NCBI RefSeq assembly: GCF_039511225.1
Contig: NZ_CP154261.1
Coordinates: 62,001 to 126,000, forward strand
Reading direction: 5' to 3'
Source: Sphingobacterium multivorum
GTDB taxonomy: Bacteria > Bacteroidota > Bacteroidia > Sphingobacteriales > Sphingobacteriaceae
Length of the DNA: 64,000 nt
Shown here: positions 44,569 to 54,602 of the stretch, in pieces
How the letters are laid out: each line of letters starts with the position of its first letter
Numbering within the stretch: position 1 is the stretch's first letter
Notes under the pieces: model-generated
The model's input: only the letters and a program-made list of their open reading frames with translations
Told to the model about the DNA's origin: nothing
The model's database searches: none
Position numbers and translations under genes: made by a program

Positions 44569-44797
44569 GTCTTAGTATCTACAAAACCAATAGGAACTTT
44601 CAAGAAACGAAGTGGGCCATAAACAAAAGTTGTAGGGGAATACAGGATTCGCTTAAAGCCTTGATTCGATTAATAATTCCAGAAATAACTAAAATAAAAA
44701 AGAGCCTAAAAGAATTGAAAAAGGGAAATGACCGGGGCTCGTATGTACTCGAAAAAACAACCTTCATCAACGAAATCATAAATTTAACGAAAAAAAA

Positions 44798-45784
44798 ATG
44801 ACAACATTTCCTGTTATAGCATCTACTCTTTCTGCCAAACAATTAGGCGATTTTGTGATAAATAGATATGGCCTAGACGACAAATACCAATGTTCCTTAT
44901 TCAGAACAGGAATGAATCACACGTATTTTCTTTCCAACACCGAAACGAAATACGTTTTGCGCGTTTATAGTCATAATTGGCGGTCAAAATCCGAAATTAT
45001 TGAAGAACTTGAACTTTTGAAATCATTGAAGAAGAATAATTTAAGTGTTTCTTTTCCAATTGAAGATAAAGATGGAGGGTTCATTCAAGAAATAAATGCG
45101 CCTGAAGGAATCAGATACGTTGTACTTTTTTCCTTTGCTCAAGGGGAGAAAATTCGATTTATGGACATCGAAACGTGTTTTAGGATAGGTTCTCTAATGG
45201 CAAATATCCACAACTATACCGAAAACAAGAATATTAACCGTGTGTCTTACAATAAGAAGTCTCTTATAGAACTACCTTATGCGTATTTACAACAATTCTT
45301 TTCAGACAAGTTGCCAGAAATGGAATTCATCGAGGGGTTTGGCAGAAATTTTCAAAATTCAGATTTTGATAATACAAAAACCGGAATTATACATATGGAT
45401 ATCTGGTATGATAATATGGCCGTTACAGACGAGCATGAGATTACCATTTTTGACTTTGACTTTTGTGGAAATGGATGGCAAATTTTAGACGTTGGATATT
45501 TCTGCAAACAGCTGTTTTTCATAGAATCAGATAAAGAGCAGTATGAATTAAAAATCCAAAGTTTCCTGCGTGGATACCAAAGTAATAGACCTTTATCTGA
45601 AAAAGAGCTCAGGTTAATACCAAAAGCAGGCGCTGCTATTTTTGTTTTTTATCTTGGAGTACAGGCACAGAGATTTGATTGGTCCAACATATTTTTGACA
45701 GAAAATTATCTTAAAATGTTTGTCGGAAGAATTAAAGCTTGGATGGATTATTACACAAACAACGAAGTCACTGGGGCTATGTAA
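44798..45784 (+). CDS. Aminoglycoside phosphotransferase-fold (APH/HSK2-like) kinase
   Basis: The 328-aa product has the APH/choline kinase fold. The N-lobe includes YVLRVYSHNWRS (ATP-lysine region would be lost or replaced by R here), and the catalytic loop is GIIHMDIWYDNM with catalytic Asp and Asn, followed by IFDFDFCGNGWQILD with the metal-binding Asp. This resembles SrkA (YihE) and homoserine-kinase-II-like small-molecule or protein kinases more than true antibiotic-resistance enzymes. It is cytoplasmic with no signal. It is the first host gene after the island and stands alone. An open stretch without start codon (44583-44801) runs into its ATG, probably by chance. The substrate is unknown. 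Confidence 0.85.
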   Translation: MTTFPVIASTLSAKQLGDFVINRYGLDDKYQCSLFRTGMNHTYFLSNTETKYVLRVYSHNWRSKSEIIEELELLKSLKKNNLSVSFPIEDKDGGFIQEINAPEGIRYVVLFSFAQGEKIRFMDIETCFRIGSLMANIHNYTENKNINRVSYNKKSLIELPYAYLQQFFSDKLPEMEFIEGFGRNFQNSDFDNTKTGIIHMDIWYDNMAVTDEHEITIFDFDFCGNGWQILDVGYFCKQLFFIESDKEQYELKIQSFLRGYQSNRPLSEKELRLIPKAGAAIFVFYLGVQAQRFDWSNIFLTENYLKMFVGRIKAWMDYYTNNEVTGAM

Positions 45785-45866
45785 GCTATTACACGTATTT
45801 TGTCTTGTTGGTAATATAAATGTAACGTATTAATTTTACCTTTAATATTCCAAATAATATAATTTT

Positions 45867-46502
45867 ATGAAGGCACATACGTACGAAACACAATCAACAA
45901 TTACACCACAGAAGGCACTGGACTTTTTGAAAGAAGGAAACCAGCGTTTTGTTAATAACCTGAAAGCTAACCGCGATCTACTCGAACAGGTGAACGCTAC
46001 GCGTGAAGGGCAGTGGCCATTTGCGGTAGTGCTAAGCTGCATCGATAGCCGCACCTCAGCGGAGCTTATATTTGATCAGGGATTGGGTGATATCTTCAGC
46101 ATCCGGATTGCCGGAAATTTTGTCAATCAGGATATTTTGGGTTCGATGGAGTTTGGTTGCAATGTAGCTGGTTCTAAGCTTGTTGTCGTTTTGGGGCATA
46201 CCAAATGTGGGGCATTAAAAGGAGGATTGGATGCTGCGCAGATCGAGGGCATGGGAATGGACAACCTAAATCATTTGATTAATCATTTTGATCCGATCAT
46301 CAATGAAGTGATCGAGCAGGGGGAAGAACGTTCTTCTAAAAATAGTGTGCTGCTTGAAAAGCTAAATCAACAGAACATTAAACATGCGATCCGTGACATT
46401 CGCAGACAGAGTTCAACGCTCCGTAAACTTGAAGAAGAGGGTAAAATTAAGATTGTCGGAGCGAACTATGACGTTGAAACTGGTAGCGTAAGTTGGTTGT
46501 AA
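45867..46502 (+). CDS. Beta-class carbonic anhydrase
   Basis: The 211-aa protein carries the beta-carbonic anhydrase zinc site: CIDSR (Cys, Asp, Arg) near residues 59-63 and HTKCGA (His, Cys) near 111-116. It reversibly hydrates CO2 to bicarbonate in the cytoplasm, supplying carboxylases and pH control. The length is normal. It is monocistronic and followed by a strong hairpin shared with the convergent phosphoesterase gene. Confidence 0.95.
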   Translation: MKAHTYETQSTITPQKALDFLKEGNQRFVNNLKANRDLLEQVNATREGQWPFAVVLSCIDSRTSAELIFDQGLGDIFSIRIAGNFVNQDILGSMEFGCNVAGSKLVVVLGHTKCGALKGGLDAAQIEGMGMDNLNHLINHFDPIINEVIEQGEERSSKNSVLLEKLNQQNIKHAIRDIRRQSSTLRKLEEEGKIKIVGANYDVETGSVSWL

Positions 46503-46651
46503 GTTGTAGAAACTGACGCACATGTTTTGTCGGTTATAAAAGACTGGGAACCGTAGCTGACTTTAGGTAAGATGAGGTACAGAGCTGTCCTACGATTTGT
46601 TAATCTCGAGCAGAAATGGAATGTGCATTCGCTTGTAAAAATAGAAAAAGT

Positions 46652-46691
46652 AAGCGTGGATCTAACTTAAATGAAAGTTAGATCCGCGCTT
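46652..46691. terminator. Hairpin terminator between carbonic anhydrase and phosphoesterase genes
   Basis: AAGCGTGGATCTAACTT pairs with AAGTTAGATCCGCGCTT with one G-T pair and is followed by TGTTTTATTT on the plus strand; an A-rich stretch lies on its left side, so it may serve both convergent genes. Confidence 0.75.
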
Positions 46692-46707
46692 GTTTTATTT
46701 AGAGCTA

Positions 46708-49089
46708 CTAGAGTTTAAAGCACGAAACATTTCCGGCGAAATCAGCCACATAAATCAAATTGCCATCCACTGTGATGTCCGAAAATATAGGGGCACCCAG
46801 GTTGAATTTTGATAAGAGTTTGCCCGCTTTATTAAGGACATAGACATAGCCGTCTGAAGCACCAAACACTAACTTGTCTTTGACTTCAATAACTGCCGAT
46901 TCAACTGTGCCGACCAGCTTACGGTTATCAGGACTACTGTATGCCGAAGAATAGACAAGCGCTTCTCCAGTGGGAAAATGCCACTTCTCTTCCAAAGTCT
47001 GCAGATCATACGCCTTGATTCCGTTGGTGGAAGTTGGCATAACCAAAAGGTTGTCACCGATTTTTGGTGCGGTCATTACCTTAAAATCGTCGGTTTTAAT
47101 GCTCTTTTGTACGATTTCTCCTGTTTTTAGATCGATCTTAAAGATGCCATTGAGGCCGGTCGTATAGATGTAATCATTTTGAGCGGTTACCCCACCAGTT
47201 CTAAAACGTAAACCATCTTCCTGACGCTTCCAAAGGAGCTTTCCGGTATGGATATCATAAGCACAGAGTGCATTCCAGTTGTATCCAGCTAAAAGAACCT
47301 GACCGACAACCGATAGCTCTGCCGGAGTAGCTTCTCCCCCTGAAGGTTCTACACCTTCCCATAACGGTTTACCCGTATGGATGTCAATCGCAGACATGCG
47401 TTTTCCTAGTCCGGTATAATAAATGTCCTTGTCAAGAGCGGCACCAGAAACAAAGGTCGGGAGACTTGGAGCCGAAGGTTTCTTTGTCCAGAGGACTTTG
47501 CCTGTATTTGCATCAATGGCATAAACATTGGTTTCAACATCCGTAGCCAATAATATGCCGTCGCTGAAACGCAATCTATGCTTAATAGAATTTATCGTTG
47601 GCAGAGACCACAATACTTTCCCGCTACGTTTATCCAGGGCTTTGATCGCGTGATTGGTTCCTAAACCATCATCCATTGTGGCTATAAAAAGTTTGTCGCC
47701 AACAACCAATGGACTTGTCTTCCAGATATTTCCATTGACTGATGTGGACCACTGTAGTTTGATCTTATCATTTTCTGCTGGCGCGAGACTAAACTTTTCT
47801 TTCTTTAAAGTCTGTTCGCCATTCTCGTAGCGAACGGTGATAAGTGCATCGTATTGTCCCTTTTGATTTTGTTTTTTGAAAGGGACATTTGCTTGCCATG
47901 TCCAATCTCCTGCGGCTTTCAACGGAACCGAGCTTATGCGATTTCCGGTATCATGCGCGTATACCGTGAGGTCTACACCCTGTATTTGTCGCTCACTATC
48001 GTAGGCGTTGACCAGTATAGGCAGTGTTTGGTCTGCATTTAACGGCTGATTGAGCACGGGCAGAACCAACTGGATGTGGTCACGTAAGTTTGTGTAGATC
48101 GGCTTGATATTCTTGATTCCTTGTTTGTCAATATCGACGACAACAAACTGTGCGGCAGAATTATCAATACCACCTTTGTTGGGGGCATTGGAACAAACGA
48201 CATAGACACCATTTTGTTTGAAGACAAAATTGTTGTGCCAGTGTCCATAGAACCAGGCTTTAAGGTTATATTGTTTTAAATCAATCTGTTCTTTTTCTCC
48301 TTTAAGTACAAAGTCAGGACCTACAAAGAAGTCATGGTTTATAAAGATCAACGGCTTGGATTTATCCATGGCAGCTAGATCTTTTTTGAGCCAGGCGATG
48401 ATCTGATCAGCAGTGTAGCTAGGTTTATAATCTCCATTTGGCATTGGCGTAACGACGAAGTGAGCGGGCCCTGCATCAAATGAGTAATAGGTCGGGCCAA
48501 AAAGATCTTCAAATAGCTTCTCGCCATATTCACCTTTGACAAGGTCATGATTTCCGACCGTATAATAAGTCGGTCTGCCCATGAGTTCACTGTTCACCTG
48601 CTTGGCATGAAAAAGCATGCCTGGCTCATAGCAGATATCTCCGGTATGCATGATCAGACTTGCACGCTGTTGTTTGGCGTAGTTTCTGACATTATCAATC
48701 CAAGGTCCGTATAAAGGTGTTTCTGTATCGGTGATTTGGATAAACCGTAGAAAATCGTTTTGTTGAACCGCATCTTTAACTAAAGCGAAGTCCAGATTTT
48801 TGACATCCGCACGCAATGGAATGTAATGTGTTTTGGTTGCCTTGTAGCCACTCGGGACAGTGACAGACAAAAAGCGGGCGTTGGGATTATGGGGCAGCGT
48901 ATACGTTCCGTCGCTATTGCTTTTTACCACGTCATAGCCATCGGATACTGTGATTCCACCGAGCAGGTTTTCGTTCTGTTCGAACAGGTTATTCGCATTC
49001 TGATCTTCATAAACCCGACCGACGCGTTGTTGGGCAAAAAGGGCAGGAATTGGAAGAAGACAGCAGGCAAGTAATTGGAATAATTTCAT
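46708..49089 (-). CDS. Calcineurin-like phosphoesterase fused to a PQQ-type beta-propeller
   Basis: This exported 793-aa protein (signal peptide to about residue 19, ending ALFAQ) has four parts. Residues about 20-105 form a prealbumin/Ig-like N-terminal domain. Residues about 115-330 form a metallophosphoesterase with ITDTE, HTGDI, VGNHD, FINHD and YGHWHNN, the complete set of metal ligands. Residues about 335-440 form the MetallophosC-like beta domain. Residues about 450-793 form a PQQ-like propeller with repeats such as IDANTGKVLW, DIHTGKPLW and DIHTGKLLWKRQ. The coupling of a phosphoesterase to a propeller in a SusC/D locus suggests release of phosphate or a phosphorylated ligand at the surface. 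It is 60 bases after susD with a hairpin between. Confidence 0.9.
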   Translation of the reverse strand: MKLFQLLACCLLPIPALFAQQRVGRVYEDQNANNLFEQNENLLGGITVSDGYDVVKSNSDGTYTLPHNPNARFLSVTVPSGYKATKTHYIPLRADVKNLDFALVKDAVQQNDFLRFIQITDTETPLYGPWIDNVRNYAKQQRASLIMHTGDICYEPGMLFHAKQVNSELMGRPTYYTVGNHDLVKGEYGEKLFEDLFGPTYYSFDAGPAHFVVTPMPNGDYKPSYTADQIIAWLKKDLAAMDKSKPLIFINHDFFVGPDFVLKGEKEQIDLKQYNLKAWFYGHWHNNFVFKQNGVYVVCSNAPNKGGIDNSAAQFVVVDIDKQGIKNIKPIYTNLRDHIQLVLPVLNQPLNADQTLPILVNAYDSERQIQGVDLTVYAHDTGNRISSVPLKAAGDWTWQANVPFKKQNQKGQYDALITVRYENGEQTLKKEKFSLAPAENDKIKLQWSTSVNGNIWKTSPLVVGDKLFIATMDDGLGTNHAIKALDKRSGKVLWSLPTINSIKHRLRFSDGILLATDVETNVYAIDANTGKVLWTKKPSAPSLPTFVSGAALDKDIYYTGLGKRMSAIDIHTGKPLWEGVEPSGGEATPAELSVVGQVLLAGYNWNALCAYDIHTGKLLWKRQEDGLRFRTGGVTAQNDYIYTTGLNGIFKIDLKTGEIVQKSIKTDDFKVMTAPKIGDNLLVMPTSTNGIKAYDLQTLEEKWHFPTGEALVYSSAYSSPDNRKLVGTVESAVIEVKDKLVFGASDGYVYVLNKAGKLLSKFNLGAPIFSDITVDGNLIYVADFAGNVSCFKL

Positions 49090-49100
49090 GTTGTTTAAAT

Positions 49101-49130
49101 AAAAAAGCTAGCTCCGGTTTCAGAGCTAGC
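49101..49130 (-). terminator. Hairpin between susD and the phosphoesterase gene
   Basis: GCTAGCTC (49107-49114) pairs with GAGCTAGC (49123-49130) over an eight-base loop. On the minus strand a run of six T follows at 49106-49101. It could terminate or attenuate transcription from susD into the phosphoesterase gene. Confidence 0.6.
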
Positions 49131-49149
49131 AAAAAGTGAAGGTTATTAA

Positions 49150-50955
49150 CTATTTATCCCATCCAAAAACTTGTTTTAGATTAGGATTCAATGTTATTTG
49201 TCCCAATGGGATTGGTTTGTAATAGTATTTTGGCGAGACAAATGACCGCTTATTTTTTTGGTCAACAGTCATCATAATATATCCCGAAGTACCATTGCTG
49301 AGGTAAAATGCGCCCCCATCGAGGTAATATTTTACGAGTTTGGTTTTTACAGCATCTGGTAACTGGTCGATTGGACCTGTTGCTTTCTCATTTTCAAGAA
49401 TGGCAATATCCGGATTTCCATCACCGGTAACGTCCATGGCACCTAATGCAGGTACGTAGATTCCATGCGGCGCAACCGCCAGTAGGTCGCCAGTTTTCCA
49501 ACGGAGCACATCGTTGAAACGGAAACCTTCACAGGCAAGCTCGACACGGCGCTCACGACGGATTTCTAACAAGGCTCCTTTATTGGCTCCTTGAGCGTTT
49601 GGATAGCGCGCCGCAAGAACAGGATCTACCTGTGCATTGGCTGTTGCTAACTGTAACGCTGGTACACCGACTCGCCCACGTAAAACATTCACGGTTGCAT
49701 CCAAATCAGCTTGTGTAAGCGTGCCCAATTCGGCTTTAGCTTCGGCATTGATAAGCAATACTTCAGCATAACGCATAATAGGAAGATCGGTGTAGTTTGC
49801 TACCCAGCCACCGCGAAGTGCAGGATCTCTAGGGTAGAATTTAATCTGTAGATATCCGCCAAAACTAGGTTTTATTAAATAAGGCGTAGGATTATTCGGA
49901 TCCGTTTTAAATCCGGCAGGCATAATGGTTTCAGCCAGGCGAGGATCCCTGTTCTGAAATATTTGCGTAAAGGTTTTCGTTTTGTAATCCGGAGTTGATG
50001 TAAAGGATTTCCCGTCAGCTGTTAGAAATTCTTCCATTAATTCTCCGCTTAACGCCCATTGCCAGTCCAATACCGTGTGTGAATTGTTTGCTATACCCAG
50101 TGAACGGTCATTCTTTTGGATAAAAATCGCTTCTGTATTCGACGATAGATTGTTGCTGCTGAACAATGTTCTAAAGTCAACTTCTTTGGCGCCGGTGTTA
50201 TGAATTTTGTATTTCCCAGAATTGATAACTTCTTGAGAGGCTGAAGCTGCTCTTTTTAAGAACTCATCTGCCGTAGCTTGTAAATTCAACTCCTCGTGGT
50301 ATTTACGGAATGTTCCTTCGTGCAAGGCAATGCGAGCTAACAGTGTTAATGCAGCGCCTTGTGTTACACGTTCTTTGAAATTACCGGCCACTTTATCTTC
50401 TCTGATATGGGCTGCGGCAAATTCAAGATCCTCCATCATATGTTTAACAACAACCTCGCGCGAATCCTGGTCCTTGTACATCGCTTCGTCCTCAGCACCC
50501 AAAGCCGTGTCATACCAAGGAACATTGTTGTAATCGCGCACTAAATTAAAGTAGATGTAGGCACGAAAGAAACGGGCGATGCCAACATAATGGTCTATTT
50601 GTGCCTGATCGCCGGTTACAGTACCAAGGTGATCCATCATATAGTTGATGCGGCGTAAATTTTTCCATTCATCGGACCAACCAGATGCGTTACCTTGTGT
50701 TAGCGTACCACGGAGCATATTGTTGGTTGAGCTGCTTCCTGTGAATCCACCGATATTATCTGAGAAGATGTCGTCATATGATGCGCCCATAAATCGATAA
50801 AAGCCATTGGTATAGGTTTTGAGATCTTCAGGCGTTTTAAAGAAATTTTGATCTGTCACAGCAGTCTTGTTGCTACGATCCAAAAAGTCTTTATTACAGC
50901 TTATTGTCAGTAGTGACAAAGACAATGCTAGTGTAGTATAGTGAAATATTTTCAT
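49150..50955 (-). CDS. SusD/RagB-family nutrient-binding lipoprotein
   Basis: The 601-aa protein has a lipoprotein signal (SLSLLTISC, cysteine C20) and SusD hallmarks: FFRAYIYFNLVRDYNNVPWY near residues 130-150, YAEVLLINAEAKAELG, and RRERRVELACEGFRFNDVLRWK near the C-terminus (key residues only). It is the surface partner of the SusC gene 11 bases upstream. In this locus it probably captures a ligand processed by the phosphoesterase encoded downstream. Confidence 0.95.
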   Translation of the reverse strand: MKIFHYTTLALSLSLLTISCNKDFLDRSNKTAVTDQNFFKTPEDLKTYTNGFYRFMGASYDDIFSDNIGGFTGSSSTNNMLRGTLTQGNASGWSDEWKNLRRINYMMDHLGTVTGDQAQIDHYVGIARFFRAYIYFNLVRDYNNVPWYDTALGAEDEAMYKDQDSREVVVKHMMEDLEFAAAHIREDKVAGNFKERVTQGAALTLLARIALHEGTFRKYHEELNLQATADEFLKRAASASQEVINSGKYKIHNTGAKEVDFRTLFSSNNLSSNTEAIFIQKNDRSLGIANNSHTVLDWQWALSGELMEEFLTADGKSFTSTPDYKTKTFTQIFQNRDPRLAETIMPAGFKTDPNNPTPYLIKPSFGGYLQIKFYPRDPALRGGWVANYTDLPIMRYAEVLLINAEAKAELGTLTQADLDATVNVLRGRVGVPALQLATANAQVDPVLAARYPNAQGANKGALLEIRRERRVELACEGFRFNDVLRWKTGDLLAVAPHGIYVPALGAMDVTGDGNPDIAILENEKATGPIDQLPDAVKTKLVKYYLDGGAFYLSNGTSGYIMMTVDQKNKRSFVSPKYYYKPIPLGQITLNPNLKQVFGWDK

Positions 50956-50966
50956 GAATATGCGTA

Positions 50967-53900
50967 TTAAAACTTAACATTTAATCCAAATGCATACGTG
51001 CGTTGGAAAGGATATACTCGAGTGCTTCCTAAAGCTTCTGGGTCTATGCTTACTTTAAGCCCTGAGCGTTCAAATAGATTTTCACCACTTACATAGAAGC
51101 GCACGGCCTGTAAGCCAATTCTTTTCGTGAAATTCTGCGAAAGGCTATAGCCGAAAGTGATGTTTTTTACCCTTAAATAGGCTGCGTTCTGCAAGTAACG
51201 TGTATTCGGCATGCCGAGCTCTTCTCCGGTATCTTCTGCACTGTACGATTTTATCCGTGGAAAGTACCCATCTCTGTTATCTGGAGTCCAGTGGTCTAAG
51301 TTTTGCTTGGTCACATTCGTCCAGGGTTGTGCATAAATTCCCCAGAAATAGATTTGGCTGCCCGGTGGATACCAGTCTCTTTTTCCGACACCTTGAAGAA
51401 ATACACGTAGGTCAAAACCTTTCCATGACCCTGATAGGTCAAAGCTATATGGATATTGAACTTCAGAGTTACCTAGAATTTTGAGGTCACCATGGTCAGC
51501 AAGCGTTTGTTTTCCTTTGGTGATCTTTCCGTCAGGTCCTCCATCTGGCCCTCCAGCGATATCCTTGAACTTAATGTCTCCAACATAGAATTTATATTGT
51601 TGATCGTCCGTTCCTACGTCGGTTTGGTTCAGTTTAGCTAGCTCATCCTCATTTTGGAAGAAACCATCTGCTTGAAGACCCCATATCTCACCGATGCGCT
51701 GTCCGGCATAATGTTGCCTGATATCGCCCGTTGGGTTATCAAATTTGGTAATGGTAGCTTTGCTGTTTGCCAGTGTAAATGTGGCGTTGTAATGGAATGG
51801 CGATCCAGCTAGGTCGAACTTATCTTTCCAGCTAATGCGTAAATCCCAACCATTTGTCTTCATGTCGGCCGCATTGAAGTTCGGCGCGTCAGCTCCAAAA
51901 GCCCCGGGAAGCGTTCTTCCTGGGATCAGCATTCCCTCGTTGGTACGTTTGTAAATATCAAATGTCGTATTCAGACGGTTGTTGAGTACAGTAAGGTCAA
52001 TACCGCCGTTGATTGTTGAAATACGTTCCCAGGTTAAGGACTTGGCCACGACTAATGGTGGATTAAGGGAGATCGGACGATTGCCTTCAATAACGCGAGG
52101 AATACCATTATCGACTGCCATAGATGGCAAATAAGGATAACTTAGCGGATTCATATTATTATCATAGACAGTCTGGTTGCCCAATTGTCCATAAGAACCC
52201 CGAAGTTTTAAGAAGTTGATCGCAGATTTGAGCGGGCTAAAGAACTGCTCTTCAGAAAGTACCCATCCCGCAGATACCGATGGGAAAAATCCCCAGCGGT
52301 CACCCTTTGGAAAGCGTGAAGAACCGTCCAGGCGGCCATTTGATTCAATGAGGTAGCGCCCTTTATAATCATAGTTTAGACGATAAAATATACCTTGCAG
52401 TGCATAATCGTCGATACTATGGGTAACGGTTGTCGCTCCACTACCTAAACCGATGGATGGTATATCAGCAGAATAAAGGCCATTTTTAAGCGCGTAATTC
52501 TTTTCGGTATTCCGATATTCTTGGTTATAACCGACTAGGGCGCTGACATGGTGGTCATTAAACTGTTGTGTATATTGTGTATACACGTTGATTACATCAT
52601 ATCGGGTGTTTTCCTGCTGTTTGTATGCGGAAGGTACAGTTCCACCAGCATATTGAGGCGTAGCATTCGGCCCCGTCTTGTACTGTACAGGACGATTATA
52701 ACCATCGATTACACCGAAAGAACGACGGAAAGTAACATCTGCATTGGCTGTCCATATGTTTTTGATCAGATCTGCTTTGGCATTGAATGTCGTTTGGAAC
52801 TCGTTGATGTTTTCTTTTCTTCGTCCTCCTTCTTGTAATAGTCCTAATAAACTAGCCCCTGATTGGGTCCAGCTACCGTCCGGATTTTTAGGAACATCCA
52901 AAGACGGGGTGCGGTTCACATTCCAGAAGAAATCTCCGCTCATAAAAACAGGCGCTTCATATTGTCGGCTTGTTAATATCGTATTATTTCCGAAGTTCAA
53001 CCAAGGAGTGACTTGCATATCCATTTTGTTGCGGACATTATAACGGTTAAGTTTGTCATTCCCATATTTTAGGGCCCCGTCGAGCTTATAGTATTCACCG
53101 GAAAATAAGTAGCTTAATTTGTCCGTTCTTTTACCCAAGCTCAAGTTAAGCGTATTGGTTGGAGCCAATTTTTTATAGGCTTCCTTCATCCAGTCAGTTT
53201 GACCATAGTACGCCCATTTCTCTGGGTTTGTAGGGTCTAGGATCGTGTTCGGTAAACTCGGGTCCTGCTGAAGCTTTTTCGCATATTCACGTACGGCATC
53301 CGGATATAAATCATATAATGGGTAAGCTGCATCGTGTTTATATTGCATCACGGTAAGCGGATCTGTGACAATTTCAGGCAATTTACCTGTGGTGCGCCAT
53401 TGGGTGCTCATCCCTACATTCACTTGAAGTTTTTCGGACTTTGCAGATTTGGTTGTTACAAGAACTACACCGAATGCGCCACGGGCGCCATAGATAGCAG
53501 CTGAGGCCGCATCTTTTAACACCGATACATTTTCAAAATCATTTGGATTGAGTCTTGCGAGCTCATCACCGGTAACAGGAATGTTGTCTACTAATATAAG
53601 CGGCTCTCCGCCATTGATTGAAGTAATACCCCGAATATTGAATTTTGCACTTTGCGAAGGGTTACCACTGGCATTGGTGATGTTCAAGTTGGGGATCAAT
53701 CCCTGCAAGGCAGCACCTAAATTGGTAACTGGTCGATTTTCAATTTCTTTGGCAGAAATCTGATCAACAGCGCCCGTTAAATTGATTTTTCGTTGTGTAC
53801 CATAACCAACGACCACCACCTCATCCAATTGTGATGTGCTCGTTTGTAAAGTGACATTCAATGTGCGTTGGTTCCCCACCGGTATACGCTCGGTTGTGTA

Positions 53901-54443
53901 GCCCATATACTGAAATGTCAGCACCGCTTTCTCGGGTATACGGAGCGAAAAGTGTCCGTTGGCATCTGTTTTTGTAGATAATGCAGAATTTCCTTCCACA
54001 GATACCGTTACACCGGCAAGTACTGATTGTGCATCGCGAACTGTACCTGTAATTTCGATATCTGTACGTTGTTTTTCGGAAATTACGATGGTGTTGTTGA
54101 GAATCTGAAAGCTTAGATTCTGTCCTTTCAGTGCTTTGGAGAGCACTTGCGAAATGGAAGCGTGATTTGCATCCACACTGATAGGCTGCAGATTATTCAG
54201 CAGTTTTTCATCATAAAAAAATCGCAAGTCGGTTTGCTTAGAAATTTCTTGTAAGACTTTTTCAACCTTTACTTTTTTTAAGGAGAGATTGACTGTTTGT
54301 GCAGTTCCCGAAGCATGTGCTCCCAAAGCAAGGGAAAGCAAAGAAAGAGTGCTTAACTTTATCATACATAAAGTTTTAAAGGCTGGAGGCACCCGGAATT
54401 CCCGTGTTTTCTCCTGCCTTTTCATTGGAGAAAAAAAATTCAT
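50967..54443 (-). CDS. SusC/RagA-family TonB-linked transporter with STN signalling domain
   Basis: This 1158-aa outer-membrane transporter has an unusually long basic N-terminus before its hydrophobic signal segment (LSTLSLLSLALG at about residues 30-41). Residues about 50-125 are an STN domain (NLSLKKVKVEKVLQEISKQT, FFYDEKLL), a known contact for FecR-type anti-sigma factors. A carboxypeptidase-regulatory-like domain follows, then the plug with LDEVVVVGYGTQRKINLTGA and AAIYGARGAFGVVLVTTK, and a barrel ending in YAFGLNVKF. With the FecR and ECF sigma genes upstream this forms a transport-linked trans-envelope signalling system: ligand binding induces its own locus. The substrate is unknown; see the phosphoesterase downstream. 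Confidence 0.96.
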   Translation of the reverse strand: MNFFSPMKRQEKTREFRVPPAFKTLCMIKLSTLSLLSLALGAHASGTAQTVNLSLKKVKVEKVLQEISKQTDLRFFYDEKLLNNLQPISVDANHASISQVLSKALKGQNLSFQILNNTIVISEKQRTDIEITGTVRDAQSVLAGVTVSVEGNSALSTKTDANGHFSLRIPEKAVLTFQYMGYTTERIPVGNQRTLNVTLQTSTSQLDEVVVVGYGTQRKINLTGAVDQISAKEIENRPVTNLGAALQGLIPNLNITNASGNPSQSAKFNIRGITSINGGEPLILVDNIPVTGDELARLNPNDFENVSVLKDAASAAIYGARGAFGVVLVTTKSAKSEKLQVNVGMSTQWRTTGKLPEIVTDPLTVMQYKHDAAYPLYDLYPDAVREYAKKLQQDPSLPNTILDPTNPEKWAYYGQTDWMKEAYKKLAPTNTLNLSLGKRTDKLSYLFSGEYYKLDGALKYGNDKLNRYNVRNKMDMQVTPWLNFGNNTILTSRQYEAPVFMSGDFFWNVNRTPSLDVPKNPDGSWTQSGASLLGLLQEGGRRKENINEFQTTFNAKADLIKNIWTANADVTFRRSFGVIDGYNRPVQYKTGPNATPQYAGGTVPSAYKQQENTRYDVINVYTQYTQQFNDHHVSALVGYNQEYRNTEKNYALKNGLYSADIPSIGLGSGATTVTHSIDDYALQGIFYRLNYDYKGRYLIESNGRLDGSSRFPKGDRWGFFPSVSAGWVLSEEQFFSPLKSAINFLKLRGSYGQLGNQTVYDNNMNPLSYPYLPSMAVDNGIPRVIEGNRPISLNPPLVVAKSLTWERISTINGGIDLTVLNNRLNTTFDIYKRTNEGMLIPGRTLPGAFGADAPNFNAADMKTNGWDLRISWKDKFDLAGSPFHYNATFTLANSKATITKFDNPTGDIRQHYAGQRIGEIWGLQADGFFQNEDELAKLNQTDVGTDDQQYKFYVGDIKFKDIAGGPDGGPDGKITKGKQTLADHGDLKILGNSEVQYPYSFDLSGSWKGFDLRVFLQGVGKRDWYPPGSQIYFWGIYAQPWTNVTKQNLDHWTPDNRDGYFPRIKSYSAEDTGEELGMPNTRYLQNAAYLRVKNITFGYSLSQNFTKRIGLQAVRFYVSGENLFERSGLKVSIDPEALGSTRVYPFQRTYAFGLNVKF

Positions 54444-54602
54444 AAATTAGAATGATTTTTGAGGTTTTAAATTTCTGTTGGTAATCAGTAAAATAAGCCT
54501 TGGATTTAACTGGGGATGCGTCAACATCCCCTTCTTTTGTTATTGCCAGGCGATAAGTCGAGGTTTATGCCATAGATAAATTTTTAAGGTAGATAATCAA
54601 TT

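Noticed and set aside
44583..44801. 73-codon open stretch running into the phosphotransferase start with an ATGA-like overlap
   Set aside because: It has no usable start codon, begins beside a terminator hairpin, and the opposite strand is equally open, so it is probably chance.
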